DNA of 64,000 nt from the NCBI GenBank assembly GCA_016458225.1, contig JAEMGR010000043.1, positions 37,740 through 101,739 on the forward strand, written 5' to 3'. A program made the position numbers and the translations under genes. Shown here piece by piece: positions 54,042-62,507 of the stretch. The notes beneath the pieces are model-generated. The model ran no database searches. It was not told where the DNA came from and saw only the letters and a list, made by a program, of their open reading frames with translations. The number at the start of each line of letters is the position of its first letter. The first letter of the stretch is position 1. The DNA is from Myxococcaceae bacterium JPH2 (lineage in GTDB: Bacteria; Myxococcota; Myxococcia; Myxococcales; Myxococcaceae).

Positions 54042-54045
54042 AACA

Positions 54046-54252
54046 GCCGAAGCGCTTGCGCCACGCGTACACCGTGGGCTCACTCACTCCGTGCTTCTTC
54101 ACGGTCGCCAGCACCGAGGCCCGCTCCGCCTCGCGCAGAATCGCGACCATCTGCTCTTCGCTGAACCGACTCTTCTTCACCGCCTGCCTCCGTCGTAACC
54201 GGAGCGACATCCTCTCAAGCTTCAGGTGGTCCGATAATCCCAGGGCATGTCA
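54046..54252 (-). mobile_element. IS3-family remnant C: left end plus first half of orfA
   Basis: Longest of the three scars. The reverse strand starts TGACATGCCCTGGGATTATC and encodes MSLRLRRRQAVKKSRFSEEQ, MVAILREAERASVLATVKKH and GVSEPTVYAWRKRFG (start at 54210), the helix-turn-helix part of an IS3-family OrfA. Homology then stops at repeat R4. The outer end abuts an alginate-export-like fragment. Confidence 0.85.
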
Positions 54253-54478
54253 GGTCCACGACGCCGTCTGCACACCGCCAGGGGGCGTCCTCATGTCGCC
54301 CGCGGTTTCGGATTCGCGGTACACCGGCGCGCAGCTCTCGGTGTCGCTCGGGTATCGCGTCACCCGCCACTTCACGTTCAACGCCGAGTCCGCGCACGTC
54401 GTCGCCGGCCCCTCGCTGCGGGCAGTCACCGGACAAGACGTTGACTTCCTGGGTACCTGGACGACCTTCACCTACTGA
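54253..54478 (+). pseudogene. alginate-export-like outer-membrane barrel, C-terminal fragment
   Basis: About 70 codons encoding GAQLSVSLGYRVTRHFTFNA, ESAHVVAGPSLRAV, DVDFLGTWTTFTY and a stop. The terminal aromatic residue and the alternating pattern fit the last strands of an outer-membrane barrel, and the HFxxxAGPxLR...DVDFxGxW pattern fits alginate-export family proteins. The rest of the gene was lost at the outer end of the IS3-family remnant. Confidence 0.6.
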
Positions 54479-54499
54479 CCGACGGCACCGCCCCTCTCG

Positions 54500-55132
54500 A
54501 TGACCCCGACCTCCTCGCCTCCGCCGCTGCTGATTCCCACCGCCCTGGCATTCATCGCCGGCTACGCGGACGCCGTCACCTTCGTCGGCGCGAGAGGAAT
54601 CTTCTGCGCGCACGTCACCGGCAACTTCGTCGTGCTCGCGGCGGACCTCGCGCGCCATGCGAATGCCGACGAGTGGCTCAAGCTGGCGACCTTTCCCATC
54701 TTCGTCCTGGCCGTCTTCCTCTCCACGCACCTGCACCGTCGGGTGGAACGGTCCGCGCGGTTGCTCCTGCTCCTCCAAGCCGCGGCCTTTGGCGCGGCGG
54801 CCGCTGTCCCCCTGGCCTTCACGGGGAACACGGCGCATTGGTTCGTCGTGGTCCTCGCGGTCGTCGCCATGGGGATGCAGAACGCGATGCACCGGGTGGC
54901 TCCCGCGCTGGGACCGATGACGACCGTGATGACCGGCAACGTCACGCAGTGGTTCGTGGAGAAGGTGATCCCCGGCGCCCCGGAGAACGTTGGCAAGCAT
55001 CGCTCACTGGGGCTCATCATCCTGGCGTTCGCGCTGGGGTGCCTGGGTGGAGCCTTTGGGGTCCACCACTTGGGGTTCGCGGCGTTCGTCGCGCCGATGG
55101 GGCTCTCGCTGCTGGTGCGCAGCCGGCTGTAG
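54500..55132 (+). CDS. DUF1275 (YoaK-like) membrane protein
   Basis: Inner-membrane protein of 210 residues with about six hydrophobic segments. Family marks are LAFIAGYADAVTFVGARGIF near the start, CAHVTGNFVVLAADLA, and AMGMQNAMHRVAPALGPMTT followed by VMTGNVTQW. Function of the family is unknown. The ATG at 54500 begins 21 bp after the barrel fragment's stop. Confidence 0.88.
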   Translation: MTPTSSPPPLLIPTALAFIAGYADAVTFVGARGIFCAHVTGNFVVLAADLARHANADEWLKLATFPIFVLAVFLSTHLHRRVERSARLLLLLQAAAFGAAAAVPLAFTGNTAHWFVVVLAVVAMGMQNAMHRVAPALGPMTTVMTGNVTQWFVEKVIPGAPENVGKHRSLGLIILAFALGCLGGAFGVHHLGFAAFVAPMGLSLLVRSRL

Positions 55133-55157
55133 CGGCCCTGTCGCCCTCGGGCGTCTA

Positions 55158-55740
55158 CTATCGGAGGCGTGCTTCTTTCGCGCACAGTTGGGCGAGTTGC
55201 TTCAGCAGCCAGCGATGCGCCGGACCGAACACGGTGTCGCTGCGGTAGATGGCCAGGAGGCTGAGCGAGTCTTCGTGATTGCCCCAGGCCGTCGTTCGGA
55301 GGACGACCAGCGTGCCCTTGCGCAGGTCCTCGCGAATCAAGTGCTCCGGCAGGTTGTCCCAGCCGAGTCCCGCGCGCAGCATTTCATGCTTGGTGTAGAG
55401 GTCCCCGACGCGCCAGGTCCGCGGCGACGGGCGACAGAGTCTGCACCTCGAGCCCCCGTGCCAGCCCCGCTGGGGTTGCGACGCCAAGGGTGGCCGAGCC
55501 GTCGAGCACACGAGCGGAGACGGCGGACCGCACCTGGGTGTTGATGCGGAGATCGACCGCGGGGAACTCCTGGGTGAACGTGGTGCAGAGGCGGATGAGC
55601 GCCTTCTGGGGAAAGTAGGCATCCAGGCACAGGGACACCGCGGCATCGACCCCCATCGACATGCCGGAGGTGATTTCCTCAACGACGGCGCTGCCGTACG
55701 TATCGGGCTGAAGAAGACGGCGACCGACCTCATCGCCGTC
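55158..55740 (-). pseudogene. LysR-type regulator, effector-domain remnant
   Basis: Parts of a LysR substrate-binding domain are visible in two frames: SMGVDAAVSLCLDAYFPQKA, ALIRLCTTFTQEFPAVDLRI and ATLGVATPAGLARGLEVQTL in one, then LYTKHEMLRAGLGWDNLPEH, IREDLRKGTLVVLRTTAW and LLAIYRSDTVFGPAHRWLLK in another. At least one frameshift (near 55410) separates them, and the N-terminal helix-turn-helix is missing, the remnant stopping just before the MbnH gene. Confidence 0.75.
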
Positions 55741-55815
55741 TTGTCTATCGCTGGCTGCCACGGCATTCCGCGGACGGACGCAATGACAACCCTGGCCGCG
55801 CCCAGCGCCCCCGGC

Positions 55816-56958
55816 CTACGGCGACGCGGTGGGGTCCGCGAAGCGCGGATCCGTGAGGAACGCCGTGTCCGTGAGGGACTCCAGGAACGCGAGGAGGTCT
55901 GCCTTCTCCTGCGCCGTCAGCGTGAAGCCCATCACGAAGCCACTCTGGTAGCGATTGGGCGCGCCCTGGTTGTCCTTTCGGGCCCGCCCTCCCGCGGCGT
56001 AGTGGTCCAAGGCATCGGACAGCGTCGCCACGCTGCCGTCGTGCATGTACGGCGCGGTGACGGCCACGTTGCGCAGGGAGGGTGCCTTGAAGCGGCCCAT
56101 GTCGTCCGCACGGCCCGTCAGCTCGATGAGCCCCCGGTCCGTCGCGGGATAGGCCCCCGTCCCGTCCTCGTTGTAGAGCCCCGTGTTGTGGAATGGCAGC
56201 AGGGGCTCCGTCGTGGCCTCGTGTCGCGTGGCGTCCTGGAAGTTGAAGCCCGAGTGACAGTGGTCGCACTCCAATCGCTCGGAAAGGAACAGCTCCAGGC
56301 CCCGCTTGGCCGACGCACTCAGCGCGTCCACCGCGCCGCCCTGCAGGTAGCGATCGTAGGGCGACGTGCCGGAGATGAGCGTGCGCTGGAAGGACGCCAG
56401 CGCGCGCGTCACCGTCGCCAGGGACACCGGCGTCGCCTCGTCCGGAAACGCCTGGGCGAAGCGCGCCGTCAGTTGCGAGTCCTCCCGCAGCCGCGTGAGC
56501 AGCACCTCCTCTTTGTCCGCGAAGCCCAGCTCCACGGGCTCCGTGCCGAACAGCGGCGTCAGGGCCTGAGCCTCCAGCGTGGTGAGCGCGGGATTGGCCC
56601 AGGTGAGGCTCGTGGCATAAGCCACGTTGACCAGCGCCTGGGCATTGCGGCGGTGAACCTGTCCCGTGCTCCCCACCGCATGAACGCGTCCGTCGGAGAA
56701 GGCACGGGCCTGCTCATGGCAGGAGGCACAGGCCTGGGTGCCATTGAGGGACAAGCGCTTGTCGTAGAACAGGCGCCGCCCCAGCTCCACCTTCGCGTCG
56801 GTCATCGGGTTGTCCGCGGGCACGCTCGGCGTGGGGAAGCCCGCGGGCAGCTTCCAGACATATCCCGGCGTGGGCTCAGGGACCGTGGGCGGCGTGGACT
56901 CGCCGCACGCCCCCAGGAGCGCCGCCGTGGGCAGCAAACACAACCATCGTCGTGACAT
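55816..56958 (-). CDS. mbnH: MbnH-family di-heme enzyme (MXAN_0977 type)
   Basis: Exported di-heme protein of 380 residues of the MauG/cytochrome c peroxidase superfamily. The lipobox LLGAC places the lipidated Cys at 18. Two heme c sites are CASCH (77-81) and CDHCH (231-235); PYMHDGS and the downstream Met/Tyr region are typical. In methanotrophs MbnH oxidises a Trp of its partner MbnP to kynurenine, helping that protein bind copper. Here the gene lies 17 bp downstream of an MbnP-like gene in the same direction, which supports the assignment to this group over a plain peroxidase. Confidence 0.9.
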   Translation of the reverse strand: MSRRWLCLLPTAALLGACGESTPPTVPEPTPGYVWKLPAGFPTPSVPADNPMTDAKVELGRRLFYDKRLSLNGTQACASCHEQARAFSDGRVHAVGSTGQVHRRNAQALVNVAYATSLTWANPALTTLEAQALTPLFGTEPVELGFADKEEVLLTRLREDSQLTARFAQAFPDEATPVSLATVTRALASFQRTLISGTSPYDRYLQGGAVDALSASAKRGLELFLSERLECDHCHSGFNFQDATRHEATTEPLLPFHNTGLYNEDGTGAYPATDRGLIELTGRADDMGRFKAPSLRNVAVTAPYMHDGSVATLSDALDHYAAGGRARKDNQGAPNRYQSGFVMGFTLTAQEKADLLAFLESLTDTAFLTDPRFADPTASP

Positions 56959-56975
56959 GGGCAGACGTTCCTTCT

Positions 56976-57851
56976 CTACTCGGCGCGGATGAAGCGCTGG
57001 CCCGCGGGATTGGCCGCCAGGTCGCCGAACGCGAGCCCCAGCCGCGCGAACACCGGCGCGCAGTCCGGATCCTCCTGCTGCGACATGCAGCCCTCGGCCG
57101 TATTCGGCACGGAGGCGTTCATGTCCAGGTTCGAGTCCGCGAAGAGCACCGCCAGGTCCATCACCACCTTGCTCGACCCGGGCGTGAAGTGCTCCAGCCG
57201 GACCTCGGCGCGGTTGTCATGGGCGCAGCCCGCCGTGCCCGAGGTCTGCCCCGCGGGGGGCGGCGCGCAGTCCGTACTCCCCAGGTGCATGAAGTAGCCC
57301 GTGGGCACCCCCGCCGTCCGGCCTTCAATCCGCGCGAACAGGTAACCCATGCGCCAGTTCCAGTACATGCTGGAGTCCCCCAGGGGCGCGGACGCGGTGG
57401 TGACATCGCCGTGGTTCAGCGATTCAGGCACGCCGAGCGTGAAGCGCAGGCTGGTGTATGTGCCCTCGGGGATGGTGCCCTTCAGCACGGCGTTCATGCC
57501 CGCCGTGCCGTTGGCGCACTGCCCATCCTTGTTCGCGAAGTCGAGCAGCGCCACACCGCCACGCTGCCACGTCCCGTCCTCCGTCAGCGTGACGGGGACT
57601 TCCTGTCCGCTGTCGGACACGAGCCGCACGTCGTGGACGTACACACGGAAGTCCATGGGCTCGTAGCTGGCCCCGGACGTCCCGACCTTCGAATAGGTGC
57701 GACCACACGCGAACGACTCGCTGCCCACGCGAGCCTCCACGGGGATGGTCACCGAGCGAGTCGCCGGCGGGGTCGGTGCCTCATCGCCACACCCCGTGAC
57801 GCCGAGGAAAGTCAGGGAGAGGGCAAGACCGGGGAATGATGCGAAGCGCAT
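56976..57851 (-). CDS. mbnP: MbnP-like protein (metallo-mystery pair, four-Cys motif type)
   Basis: Exported 291-residue lipoprotein (lipobox GVTGC, Cys21), partner of MbnH. Cys residues at about 49, 112, 195, 209, 255 and 264 fit the multi-Cys pattern of the TIGR04052-type family (FACGRTY, GQCANG, DCAPPP, GCAHDN, GCMSQQEDPDCAP). The MDFRVYVHDVRLV and SSMYWNWRMGYLFARIEG segments are typical; one of the Trp residues at 164/166 is a candidate for oxidation to kynurenine, which is inference. It is first in a two-gene unit with mbnH, and divergent from the rhomboid gene across about 74 bp. Confidence 0.88.
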   Translation of the reverse strand: MRFASFPGLALSLTFLGVTGCGDEAPTPPATRSVTIPVEARVGSESFACGRTYSKVGTSGASYEPMDFRVYVHDVRLVSDSGQEVPVTLTEDGTWQRGGVALLDFANKDGQCANGTAGMNAVLKGTIPEGTYTSLRFTLGVPESLNHGDVTTASAPLGDSSMYWNWRMGYLFARIEGRTAGVPTGYFMHLGSTDCAPPPAGQTSGTAGCAHDNRAEVRLEHFTPGSSKVVMDLAVLFADSNLDMNASVPNTAEGCMSQQEDPDCAPVFARLGLAFGDLAANPAGQRFIRAE

Positions 57852-57925
57852 GCGAAACTCCTTGAGGGTGGACGTCCTCTAGCGCGGCTCGCTCACGGGG
57901 GGGCCATGGCATATTGCCGCACCCT

Positions 57926-59911
57926 ATGGTCCTGGTTCATCCCCTCGGTGTCGAAGAGCTGGAGCTGGATCGCCGCCCCTGGGTGACGCTCGGGATTGTC
58001 GCGTGCTGCGCCGTCCTCTTCTTCATCACGTGGGTCGTCCCCGAGTCGCCCATGGGCGGCAGCGATACCCTGCTCGAGCAGATGTTCGACACGTGGCAAG
58101 AGCACCCGAACCTCGCGCCGCCCGCCGTGCTCGTCGAGCGCCTGCGCCCGGACGTGCGCGCCCGAATGGAGTCCCTCCACACGGAGGCGGTCCAGAAACT
58201 CGGGGAGCCCTCCGCCGCGCTTCAGTCCCAGATGGACGCCTGGGCGACCGAGTACGTCCAGGCCACCGAGGCCTCCCTCCTGCGCCGGCTGTCGCTCGTG
58301 CCTGAACGCGGAGCGCTTCAGTGGGGCTGGCTGTTCCACATGTTCCTGCACTTCGGGTGGATGCACCTGCTGGGCAACATGTTCTTCCTGTACCTCGTGG
58401 GCCCGATGCTGGAGGACGTCTGGGACCGGCCCGTGTTCGGCGCATTCTTCCTGGTGAGCGGACTCGTCGCGGCCCTCGCGCAGGTGTTCCTCGCGGGTGA
58501 GCCCACCACCATGATGGCCGGCGCGTCGGGTGCGGTGGCGGGCGCCATGGGGGCGTTCTCGTTCCGCTTCGCCACCAAGCGCATCCGCATGGGCTACTTC
58601 GTGTGGATGATGATTCGCGCCTTCCGCGGCACCTTCAACATGCCCGCATGGATGGCGGGCGCGGTGTGGGTGGGCCTGGAGGTGTACAGCCTCGTCACGG
58701 GGAACACGAGCGGCGTGGCCGTCATGGCCCATGTCGGAGGCTTCGCGTTCGGACTGGCCACCGCCGTGACGCTGCGATTCTCGGGGTTGGAGGATCGCTA
58801 CCTCACCCCTGCGGTGACGCGGAAGACGGGCAACTACGTGCGCCACCGGGGACTCGATGCCGCCGAGCAGGCCCTGCGCGAGGGGCAGCTTGCTCGCGCG
58901 CGCAAGGCCCTGACCGACGTGCTGGCGGCCTATCCCGACAGCGCGGAGGCCTCGCTGTTGATGTTCCAGGTCGAGCGCCGCGAGGGACTCCCCGATGCGG
59001 GGGCGCGGCTGGATCGGACGCTGCTCAAGCTGCTCACGATGGATCAACAGGAGGCGGTGCTCGTGGCCGTGGAGCAGCTGGGCGCGGACTTCGAGCCCAC
59101 CGCGCTGCGGCCCCTGACGGCCTCGCGGCTGGCGACACTGTTCGATGCGCGCGGCCTGGGGGGACAGCACCTGGACGCGCTCCTGGGCGTGGCGGCGCAG
59201 ACCGGTGGCGCCACGGGCGCGCGCGCGATGCTCCGACGCGCGGAGCTGGCGATGGAGTCTCGGCGTCGCGATCTCGCACGCGCGCACCTGGACACGCTCG
59301 CGGGCATGACAGGCGTCCCGGGGGACGTGTCTCAACGCGCCGACGAGCTGAACCTGCGCCTGCGGCCCATCGCGCTGGTCGATGAACCCGAGCCGAGCCC
59401 CCTGCCCGCTGCGCGTCCTGCCGGGCCACGCGCGCTGAGCCTCGACGGCGTGCTGGAGCCCCACGCTCCGCCCCCGCGTCCAGCGCCGCGCTTGATGGGC
59501 GGCAGCATCGTGGGCGCCTCGGAGACGGGGCTGAGGATGCACCTGACGTCGGGCGAGCAGCGCGAGTTGCCCTATGCGCGCATCATTGGCGTCTCACCGG
59601 CGCTGGTTCCCGTGCCTGTCGCCGGACAGACCGTGCCGCGCCTGCAACCCGTGACGGACCTGGTGCTGCATTGGGGAGACGCAACCCAGGGCCCGGTGGC
59701 CGTGCGGCTTGGATTGGCGCAGCTCCGACTGACCACGCACTACCCCGACCTGCCTCCCAAGGAGGGCTATGCGCGGTGGCTCCAGGACGTGGTGCGTCGC
59801 TCGGGGGCGACGCTCGTGTCGTCGTCTCCCGAGGCCATCCTCCGCGGCGAGTATCCGCGCTACGCCGACCTCCAGGCCATGACCGAGGCGCTCGTCACTG
59901 TCAGGCACTGA
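57926..59911 (+). CDS. rhomboid-family intramembrane serine protease with long C-terminal extension
   Basis: Membrane protein of 661 residues. The rhomboid core covers about residues 20-290: HMFLHFGWMHLLGNMFFLYL with Asn151, the nucleophile Ser201 in MAGASGAVAGAMGAFSF, and His269 in VAVMAHVGGFAFGLATA. A long insertion between the first and second membrane segments and a soluble C-terminal part of about 370 residues follow, the first portion (about 300-440) looking like TPR-type helices (AEQALREGQLARARKALTDV). The ATG at 57926 is used; a TTG four codons upstream is possible. Substrates are unknown. Confidence 0.85.
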   Translation: MVLVHPLGVEELELDRRPWVTLGIVACCAVLFFITWVVPESPMGGSDTLLEQMFDTWQEHPNLAPPAVLVERLRPDVRARMESLHTEAVQKLGEPSAALQSQMDAWATEYVQATEASLLRRLSLVPERGALQWGWLFHMFLHFGWMHLLGNMFFLYLVGPMLEDVWDRPVFGAFFLVSGLVAALAQVFLAGEPTTMMAGASGAVAGAMGAFSFRFATKRIRMGYFVWMMIRAFRGTFNMPAWMAGAVWVGLEVYSLVTGNTSGVAVMAHVGGFAFGLATAVTLRFSGLEDRYLTPAVTRKTGNYVRHRGLDAAEQALREGQLARARKALTDVLAAYPDSAEASLLMFQVERREGLPDAGARLDRTLLKLLTMDQQEAVLVAVEQLGADFEPTALRPLTASRLATLFDARGLGGQHLDALLGVAAQTGGATGARAMLRRAELAMESRRRDLARAHLDTLAGMTGVPGDVSQRADELNLRLRPIALVDEPEPSPLPAARPAGPRALSLDGVLEPHAPPPRPAPRLMGGSIVGASETGLRMHLTSGEQRELPYARIIGVSPALVPVPVAGQTVPRLQPVTDLVLHWGDATQGPVAVRLGLAQLRLTTHYPDLPPKEGYARWLQDVVRRSGATLVSSSPEAILRGEYPRYADLQAMTEALVTVRH

Positions 59912-59980
59912 CAGCTCGGAGCCCAGACGCGGCGGGGCGCATGGCACACGACCGAAGAGCCGTGCCATCGTCGTCTCGCC

Positions 59981-60856
59981 ATGACGACGACCTCACCGCC
60001 CACGACGCCCTCCGCGGTGCTCGCGCGCCTGTGCGAGCAGATGACTCAGGCCGGCCACGCCCCGCCCGAGCCCGCGCCCATCGTCGAGACTCCCGATGCC
60101 CTCGCCGATGCCCTCTTCTCGCTCGCGGCGCGCACGGGCGCGGCCCAGCTCACCGCCTGGGGCACGCCGGGAGGCGGCGAGGCGCCCGGCGCGGGCCTCA
60201 CCCTCGCGTATGGCGCGGAGGGCGCCCTCAAGCGCATCGCGGTGCGGCAGCCCATCGCGCACGCGCTCTACGCGCCGTTGAGCGTGGCGATGCAGGCGCG
60301 CGCGCGACTCGGCGACACGGACTTCTCGCCGGGGGCTCCGAACTCCACGGGCGGGCGCGACGCGAGCACGGAGTCGGTGACGTTCACGCGCGTCGCTCAA
60401 CCCCGAGGAATCGAGTTCATGCGACAGGCGCTCACGGTGGCGCGAGAGAACGTCCGTCAGGGGGGACGCCCCTTCGGCGCCGTGCTCGTCCGCGAAGGAC
60501 AGGTCATCGCCACCGCGGCCAACGAAATCCTCGCCACGCACGACCCCACCGCGCACGCGGAAATGCTGGCGCTGCGGCGGGCCAGTCAAATCCTGCGCAG
60601 CCCCCGACTGGACGGCTGCATCGTCTACGCGAGTGGCCATCCCTGCCCCATGTGCCTCGCCGCGATGACGATGTGTGGCGTCTCGGCGGCGTACTACGGC
60701 TACTCCAACGAGGAGGGTGCGCCGTTCGGCCTGTCTACCGCCGCGGTCTACGAGGAGCTCGGCCGGCCCATGGAGGCGCGCAAGCTCAAGCTGACCCCGC
60801 TCCGGCCCGAGGGCGAAGCGGGGCTGTATGAATTGTGGAAGGGGAGCCAGCCCTGA
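59981..60856 (+). CDS. nucleoside/guanine deaminase-type protein (CDA fold) with N-terminal extension
   Basis: Zinc-dependent deaminase of 291 residues. The catalytic signature is His192-Ala-Glu194 in DPTAHAEMLALRRA and Cys222/Cys225 in SGHPCPMCLAAMTMCGV, matching guanine deaminase/TadA-like enzymes. The C-terminus has the AAYYGYSNEEGAPFG region also seen in guanine deaminases. An unusual N-terminal extension of about 140 residues, Ala/Pro-rich and without recognised fold, precedes the domain. A start within the extension cannot be excluded, because no clear ribosome site is visible at 59981. Confidence 0.82.
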   Translation: MTTTSPPTTPSAVLARLCEQMTQAGHAPPEPAPIVETPDALADALFSLAARTGAAQLTAWGTPGGGEAPGAGLTLAYGAEGALKRIAVRQPIAHALYAPLSVAMQARARLGDTDFSPGAPNSTGGRDASTESVTFTRVAQPRGIEFMRQALTVARENVRQGGRPFGAVLVREGQVIATAANEILATHDPTAHAEMLALRRASQILRSPRLDGCIVYASGHPCPMCLAAMTMCGVSAAYYGYSNEEGAPFGLSTAAVYEELGRPMEARKLKLTPLRPEGEAGLYELWKGSQP

Positions 60857-60865
60857 GGCGCGGCG

Positions 60866-61264
60866 CTACTCGCCCGCCACCACCACGCCGTAGCCGTCCA
60901 GGTCCCGCAGCCACACCTCGCGATGCCCCGCGTTGGGATTGAAGTGCGGGGCCTCCAGGACCGTGGCCTTGAGCGCCGTGGCGCGCGTCACCGCCGCGTC
61001 GAAGTCCTCGACCTTGAACCAGAGCAGCACGCCGTTGCCCCGAGACTTCAAGGAGGCCCGTCCCATGTGCACATGGTCATCGGCCTCCCAGGCGTGAATC
61101 TGGAGGATCATCTCCTCGCCCGACATGAGCATCTCGTAAGCGGCGCCGCCATGGCCGCTGCGGCAGCCAAGCAAGGCCTGGTACCACTCGCTGCTGCGGC
61201 GCACATCCTCGACGGCAATCAGCGGCTGCGCTCGGACTGATTGCACGGCGGTCCTCCTGACCAT
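60866..61264 (-). CDS. VOC family (glyoxalase/bleomycin-resistance fold) protein
   Basis: Small 132-residue protein of the vicinal-oxygen-chelate superfamily. Landmarks are VEDVRRSSEWYQALLGCRSG near the start, EMILQIHAWEADDHVHMG, LWFKVEDFDAAVTRATAL and HREVWLRDLDGYGVVVAGE. Candidate metal ligands are His and Glu residues in these segments. The substrate is unknown. It is convergent with the deaminase (9 bp apart) and divergent from the thioredoxin gene. Confidence 0.85.
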   Translation of the reverse strand: MVRRTAVQSVRAQPLIAVEDVRRSSEWYQALLGCRSGHGGAAYEMLMSGEEMILQIHAWEADDHVHMGRASLKSRGNGVLLWFKVEDFDAAVTRATALKATVLEAPHFNPNAGHREVWLRDLDGYGVVVAGE

Positions 61265-61433
61265 GTGAACGACCCTCTCCCTCTCGACCGCGGTGAAGGT
61301 CCGCATCCTCGCACCCCAGGCGCGGCTCGCGCACCTCTTGAATGCACCGGGCGCTGTCGCGCGGGAAACACACGCATGCGCGGGCTCGGAGCACCGCTGG
61401 CGAGCACCGAGGCGGACAGGTAATCAGCAGCCC

Positions 61434-61769
61434 ATGTCCAACCTCATTCTGGAAGTCACCGGCAATGAACTCCAGGCGGACGTGATGCAAAGCAAGACAC
61501 CCGTCCTCCTGGATTTCTACGCGGACTGGTGTGGCCCCTGCACGCCCTTGGCCGCGACCCTCGAGGAGATCGCCCAGGAGCACCCAGACACGGTGCGGAT
61601 CCTCCGCATCAACATCGAGCAGAACCGGACCCTGGCCACCTCGTTTGAAATCACCAAGCTGCCCTGCCTCGTCTTCATGCGCGAGGGGCAGAAGGTCGCG
61701 GAGCTGCTGGGCAATCAGCCCAAGCCAAAGATTCTCCGGCAGCTCGACGCACTCGCCACCCCTGAGTAA
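61434..61769 (+). CDS. thioredoxin
   Basis: Thioredoxin of 111 residues with the redox site WCGPC in DFYADWCGPCTPLAATLEEI. The C-terminal part has FEITKLPCLVFMREGQKVAE; the cis-Pro is preceded by Leu and followed by Cys, where most thioredoxins have a (S/V/T)PT sequence, so partner specificity may be atypical. The ATG at 61434 (MSNLILEVTGNELQADVM) gives the standard length. It is a cytoplasmic disulfide reductant. Confidence 0.9.
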   Translation: MSNLILEVTGNELQADVMQSKTPVLLDFYADWCGPCTPLAATLEEIAQEHPDTVRILRINIEQNRTLATSFEITKLPCLVFMREGQKVAELLGNQPKPKILRQLDALATPE

Positions 61770-61916
61770 GGCCATGGTGTAGGGACCCGGGTCGCGCTCC
61801 GACGCATGAATCCAATACACGACACTGAAGGCTATCCGACACCCTCACGCCCGGAGGATTGAACCAGACATCCGGCCAACACTACACAGGGGCTCCCCCA
61901 CCCAAGGAGTCCCGCA

Positions 61917-62264
61917 ATGGCAACCGCTCGCTTCGCCTTCACGCAGCCCTCCTCCCGTGGTCAGGAGTTCATCATCGAGTTGAACGATGAGAACACCATC
62001 AACCATGCGCGCCGGATCCTCTCCGGGGAGGAGAAGAACGAGGTCCACGTGCACGGCCGCATCATCAAGCGGACGCAGCCCTACAACCCGAAGTTTTCCT
62101 TCCACCTCGACCCGGCGACGATCCGGTTCTTCTCGATGGCCATCGAGGTCTGCGACGCGGACATGGTCTACGTCGAGGATCACCTGGATGAGGCCGGCGG
62201 TGCGTTCCTCCCGGGCGGCCACTGGTGCCCGTGGAGTTCCACGCTGGCGCGCGAGGTGAAGTAG
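61917..62264 (+). CDS. BP74-like small protein
   Basis: A 115-residue protein resembling the BP74 N-terminal domain family. Matches by memory are RFAFTQPSSRGQEFIIELND, YNPKFSFHLDPATIRFFSMA, IEVCDADMVYVEDHLDEAGG and FLPGGHWCPWSS. The family was named from a eukaryotic calcium-regulated protein; bacterial members are not characterised. The ATG has an AAGGAG site. No signal peptide is seen. Confidence 0.6.
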   Translation: MATARFAFTQPSSRGQEFIIELNDENTINHARRILSGEEKNEVHVHGRIIKRTQPYNPKFSFHLDPATIRFFSMAIEVCDADMVYVEDHLDEAGGAFLPGGHWCPWSSTLAREVK

Positions 62265-62277
62265 CTCGGGCAGCTTC

Positions 62278-62309
62278 GGGGAGTGGGTCGCCGGTCGTGC
62301 CCACTCCCC
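62278..62309 (+). terminator. terminator hairpin after the BP74-like gene
   Basis: Perfect 10-bp stem GGGGAGTGGG / CCCACTCCCC with a 12-nt loop, 14 nt after the stop at 62264. Confidence 0.65.
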
Positions 62310-62507
62310 ACCTGAGTCCTTTCCCGGCCGTTCTCCCTCCGATACCGTCCGCCACTCGGGCTGTTCGCGAGCGCACACGCTCGCCGGGCGCAGAGGGTGA
62401 TCGCCGGCCATGGACACAGCCCCGGGTGATGAGAAAGGTCTACACGCTCTTGGACGCCATCAGCACCTGGCGTTGGGCTGCGTACAAGAAGGGCTGGTAG
62501 GGCGAGG

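Noticed and set aside
62429..62500. Short plus-strand frame MRKVYTLLDAISTW and a few more residues.
   Set aside because: It is only 24 codons, lacks a ribosome site and a recognised family, and lies just after a terminator hairpin.
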